Source: Borrelia hermsii DAH
Lineage (GTDB): Bacteria > Spirochaetota > Spirochaetia > Borreliales > Borreliaceae
Direction of reading: 5' to 3'
Assembly (NCBI RefSeq): GCF_023035675.1
Contig: NZ_CP073139.1
Span: 1 to 54,690 of the forward strand
DNA length: 54,690 nucleotides
Positions 53,133 to 54,690 of this stretch are shown in pieces. The first letter of the stretch is position 1. Each line of letters begins with the position of its first letter. The position numbers were made by a program, and so were the translations under genes. The notes beneath the pieces were generated by a model. The model searched no databases. It saw only the letters and a list, made by a program, of their open reading frames with translations, and had not been told where the DNA came from.

Positions 53133-54494
53133 TTAAGCACTTACAATGGGAGTTGCAATATCAGACCATTGCTGCACTGAATCTAAACTACTAGCAAGAA
53201 AACTGATATTGCCACTTAACGATTTGAATCTATCTTTAATAGCTCGCTTGGTTGTATCTAAAGAAAATAGATTACCTTCAAAGCAATAATTTACATGCTC
53301 CATTAATGAAAATTCTGCAAATATTTCATCTATTCGGGATTTAAGTTTATCTTTCATAGGTTTTGTTGTCTTATATAACTCTTGTGTATGTCTATTCTTA
53401 GCTATCTCTTCTGCTTCTTCTATCTCTGTTTGCAAAGCACTAATTTCACTAAGACATCCTTTCAACAGATTATCCTTCTCTTTATCAATCTCCAGGTCAG
53501 TACATCTTACAAATTCTAAAAAGTCATCTTTATACTCTGATTCTGAAAAATATTTGTATATCTCACTACTCTCAATCCCTTCTTGAATTAGTTCACTTAA
53601 ACTATCTAAATCTATATTCTCAATATCATACTTTGCTCTTAAAGTTTTGGCAATGCGACTTACTTCCGCTTCCATTCTTGAAACATCAAACATTACTTCA
53701 TTAATAAACTTATCATCCCTCTCAATTACACAATTAATAGCTTCATTACCTATTAGAAAAAACAGATTCCCCTTACTTAAACCTGTACATAAAAGTTGTA
53801 TTTGCACTTGAACGTAATACTTGAAAAAATATTTGTTTTCTAAGAAGTTACCATTCTTATTGTATTCAATTACAGCACTCTTTAAATGAATATTATCACT
53901 GCATTTAATTTCTAAAAGTTCTGCTTCCCCTTCTTGGTTTTCAAACCAACCATCAATTGTTGAACCAACCAAATTATCCCGTCCCTTAAACTTCTTGAAG
54001 TAATTATACTTATCTATCCCATTTGCATATTTATTCTTATGTAAAACAGCAATCTCATCAGAGTGTATACGTACAAATTCATCAAACCCTAAATTCTCAA
54101 GTATCTTTCCTTTCCTCATGCTTAAGTTCTCTTCAAATGAAATCTCTCTTCCTAATAATTTCAAGACCCTATCAAGCATTAATTTTGAAACACTCTCTGC
54201 TCCAATAAACATACTCCCAACTTCACTTGCTCCTATACGCTTTAATGAATTCCTTTGAATGTTAAAATCAACTTTGCTATTAAACTTGAAACATTCAGTT
54301 TTGCCAATTCTTGATAGCTTGCGTCCTATTCTGCTTATTTTACTTACACTTTTTTGTCTCTTATTAATCTGGTCTTGACTTTGATGTGCAAATGAATCAA
54401 ATCCTTCAAACATTTTTTGATCATACAAACCTGGCTGCTCCATCCCTACCTCTACTATTTTCTCTTTTGTTTTTGTTGCTTTTATATTTGTCAT
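53133..54494 (-). CDS. YqaJ-like exonuclease, copy B
   Basis: All 453 residues equal the protein at 26423-27784. Confidence 0.75.
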   Translation of the reverse strand: MTNIKATKTKEKIVEVGMEQPGLYDQKMFEGFDSFAHQSQDQINKRQKSVSKISRIGRKLSRIGKTECFKFNSKVDFNIQRNSLKRIGASEVGSMFIGAESVSKLMLDRVLKLLGREISFEENLSMRKGKILENLGFDEFVRIHSDEIAVLHKNKYANGIDKYNYFKKFKGRDNLVGSTIDGWFENQEGEAELLEIKCSDNIHLKSAVIEYNKNGNFLENKYFFKYYVQVQIQLLCTGLSKGNLFFLIGNEAINCVIERDDKFINEVMFDVSRMEAEVSRIAKTLRAKYDIENIDLDSLSELIQEGIESSEIYKYFSESEYKDDFLEFVRCTDLEIDKEKDNLLKGCLSEISALQTEIEEAEEIAKNRHTQELYKTTKPMKDKLKSRIDEIFAEFSLMEHVNYCFEGNLFSLDTTKRAIKDRFKSLSGNISFLASSLDSVQQWSDIATPIVSA

Positions 54495-54521
54495 TTGTAA
54501 ACTCCTATTTTATGAACTACT

Positions 54522-54575
54522 AAAAATAATATAGCAAAAAATTGTTTTTGTCAAAACTTTTGCTATATTATTTTT
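54522..54575. repeat. 18-bp inverted repeat operator candidate, copy B
   Basis: Identical to 27812-27865. Confidence 0.6.
54526..54554 (-). promoter_or_regulatory. Early-operon promoter, copy B
   Basis: TTGACA, 17 bases, TATTAT on the minus strand, as at 27816-27844. Confidence 0.65.
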
Positions 54576-54580
54576 TTGTT

Positions 54581-54622
54581 ATTTTTAATAAAAACATTTT
54601 ATAAAATGTTTTTATTAAAAAT
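54581..54622. repeat. 42-bp perfect palindrome, copy B
   Basis: Identical to 27871-27912. Confidence 0.75.
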
Positions 54623-54625
54623 GGA

Positions 54626-54655
54626 TTTACTTTTTAACGGGTATTGCATTATCAT
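54626..54655 (+). promoter_or_regulatory. Replication gene promoter serving position 1
   Basis: Same TTTACT / TATCAT pair as at 27916-27945. Confidence 0.35.
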
Positions 54656-54690
54656 GATTAGTAGTAAATTCATAAAATAGGAGATTTAAT

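Larger units (their letters stand above)
27981..54690. repeat. Copy B of the tandem plasmid dimer
   Basis: Second unit, 1,270 bases shorter than copy A. The difference is fully explained by one 1,271-bp deletion (junction 31350/31351) and six small indels summing to +1. From 31351 onward positions equal copy A plus 26709, and after the extra A at 52178-52185 plus 26710. I saw no substitutions, although intergenic bases were compared by eye only. Confidence 0.95.
54495..54690. promoter_or_regulatory. Divergent control region, copy B; drives the gene at position 1 if circular
   Basis: Identical to 27785-27980. It ends with GGAG at 54680-54683 and seven further bases, so the first base of the window follows it naturally. 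This is the sequence evidence for circularity. Confidence 0.6.

Noticed and set aside
1..54690. tRNA or rRNA genes, insertion sequences
   Set aside because: No cloverleaf-like segment, rRNA-like GC-rich block, transposase or terminal inverted repeats were seen.

Overview
The window is AT-rich spirochaete plasmid DNA: a Borrelia prophage-like plasmid of the cp32 type. This rests on the PF57/62-PF50-PF32(ParA)-PF49 maintenance operon, the BlyA/BlyB lysis pair, two Bdr proteins, an Mlp-type lipoprotein and a long collinear block of phage morphogenesis genes. I see no Erp or Rev gene, and there is a tyrosine recombinase and a solitary adenine methyltransferase. That fits a relapsing-fever-group or divergent relative better than a typical Lyme cp32, but the species cannot be fixed from this sequence alone.

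Layout: the 54,690 bases are a head-to-tail tandem dimer. Copy A is 1-27980 and copy B is 27981-54690. The 196 bases before 27981 recur as the last 196 bases of the window, ending directly before the start codon at position 1. The window is therefore probably a complete circular contig opened at the replication gene. Copy B differs from copy A only by six small indels in homopolymer or A-rich tracts and one 1,271-bp deletion. Five of the indels and the deletion lie in the first 3.4 kb of copy B. There they disrupt the replication gene and parA and fuse bdr to the tail end of recT. Most of these look like unpolished long-read errors or an assembly duplication; decay of a redundant copy in a real dimer is the alternative.

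Each unit reads as follows (copy A numbers). 1-3666 (+): replication and partition operon plus bdr, with a 36-bp perfect palindrome between parA and the PF49 gene (candidate parS). 3957-5183 (+): RecT-like annealase. 5230-19287 (-): late operon read leftward from a promoter near 19314-19342, in the order portal, capsid, head-tail connectors, tail sheath and tube candidates, tape measure, hub, baseplate, fibre, then BlyA/BlyB and two small lysis-cassette genes. 19439-21996 (-): second bdr and both terminase subunits. 22171-22596 (+): Mlp-like lipoprotein. 22597-23100: gene-free region with a hairpin. 23101-23868 (+): tyrosine recombinase. 23869-24153: back-to-back terminators and a possible small RNA. 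24154-27784 (-): early operon with YqaJ-type nuclease, a small membrane protein, SSB, an unknown protein, a DUF261-like protein and a Dam-type methylase. 27785-27980: divergent control region with an 18-bp inverted repeat around a TTGACA promoter, and a 42-bp perfect palindrome.

Together the nuclease, SSB and RecT resemble a phage recombination set. The nuclease and recT promoters share a nearly identical 32-bp promoter-leader element, and its 15-bp downstream part is also found before the replication gene, suggesting joint control. Terminase, portal, capsid and tail genes would package and build a tailed particle. BlyA and its neighbours would release it. The par operon keeps the element as a plasmid between rounds. 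Function names for the structural genes are mostly inferred from gene order and local motifs; DUF numbers are from memory and unchecked.
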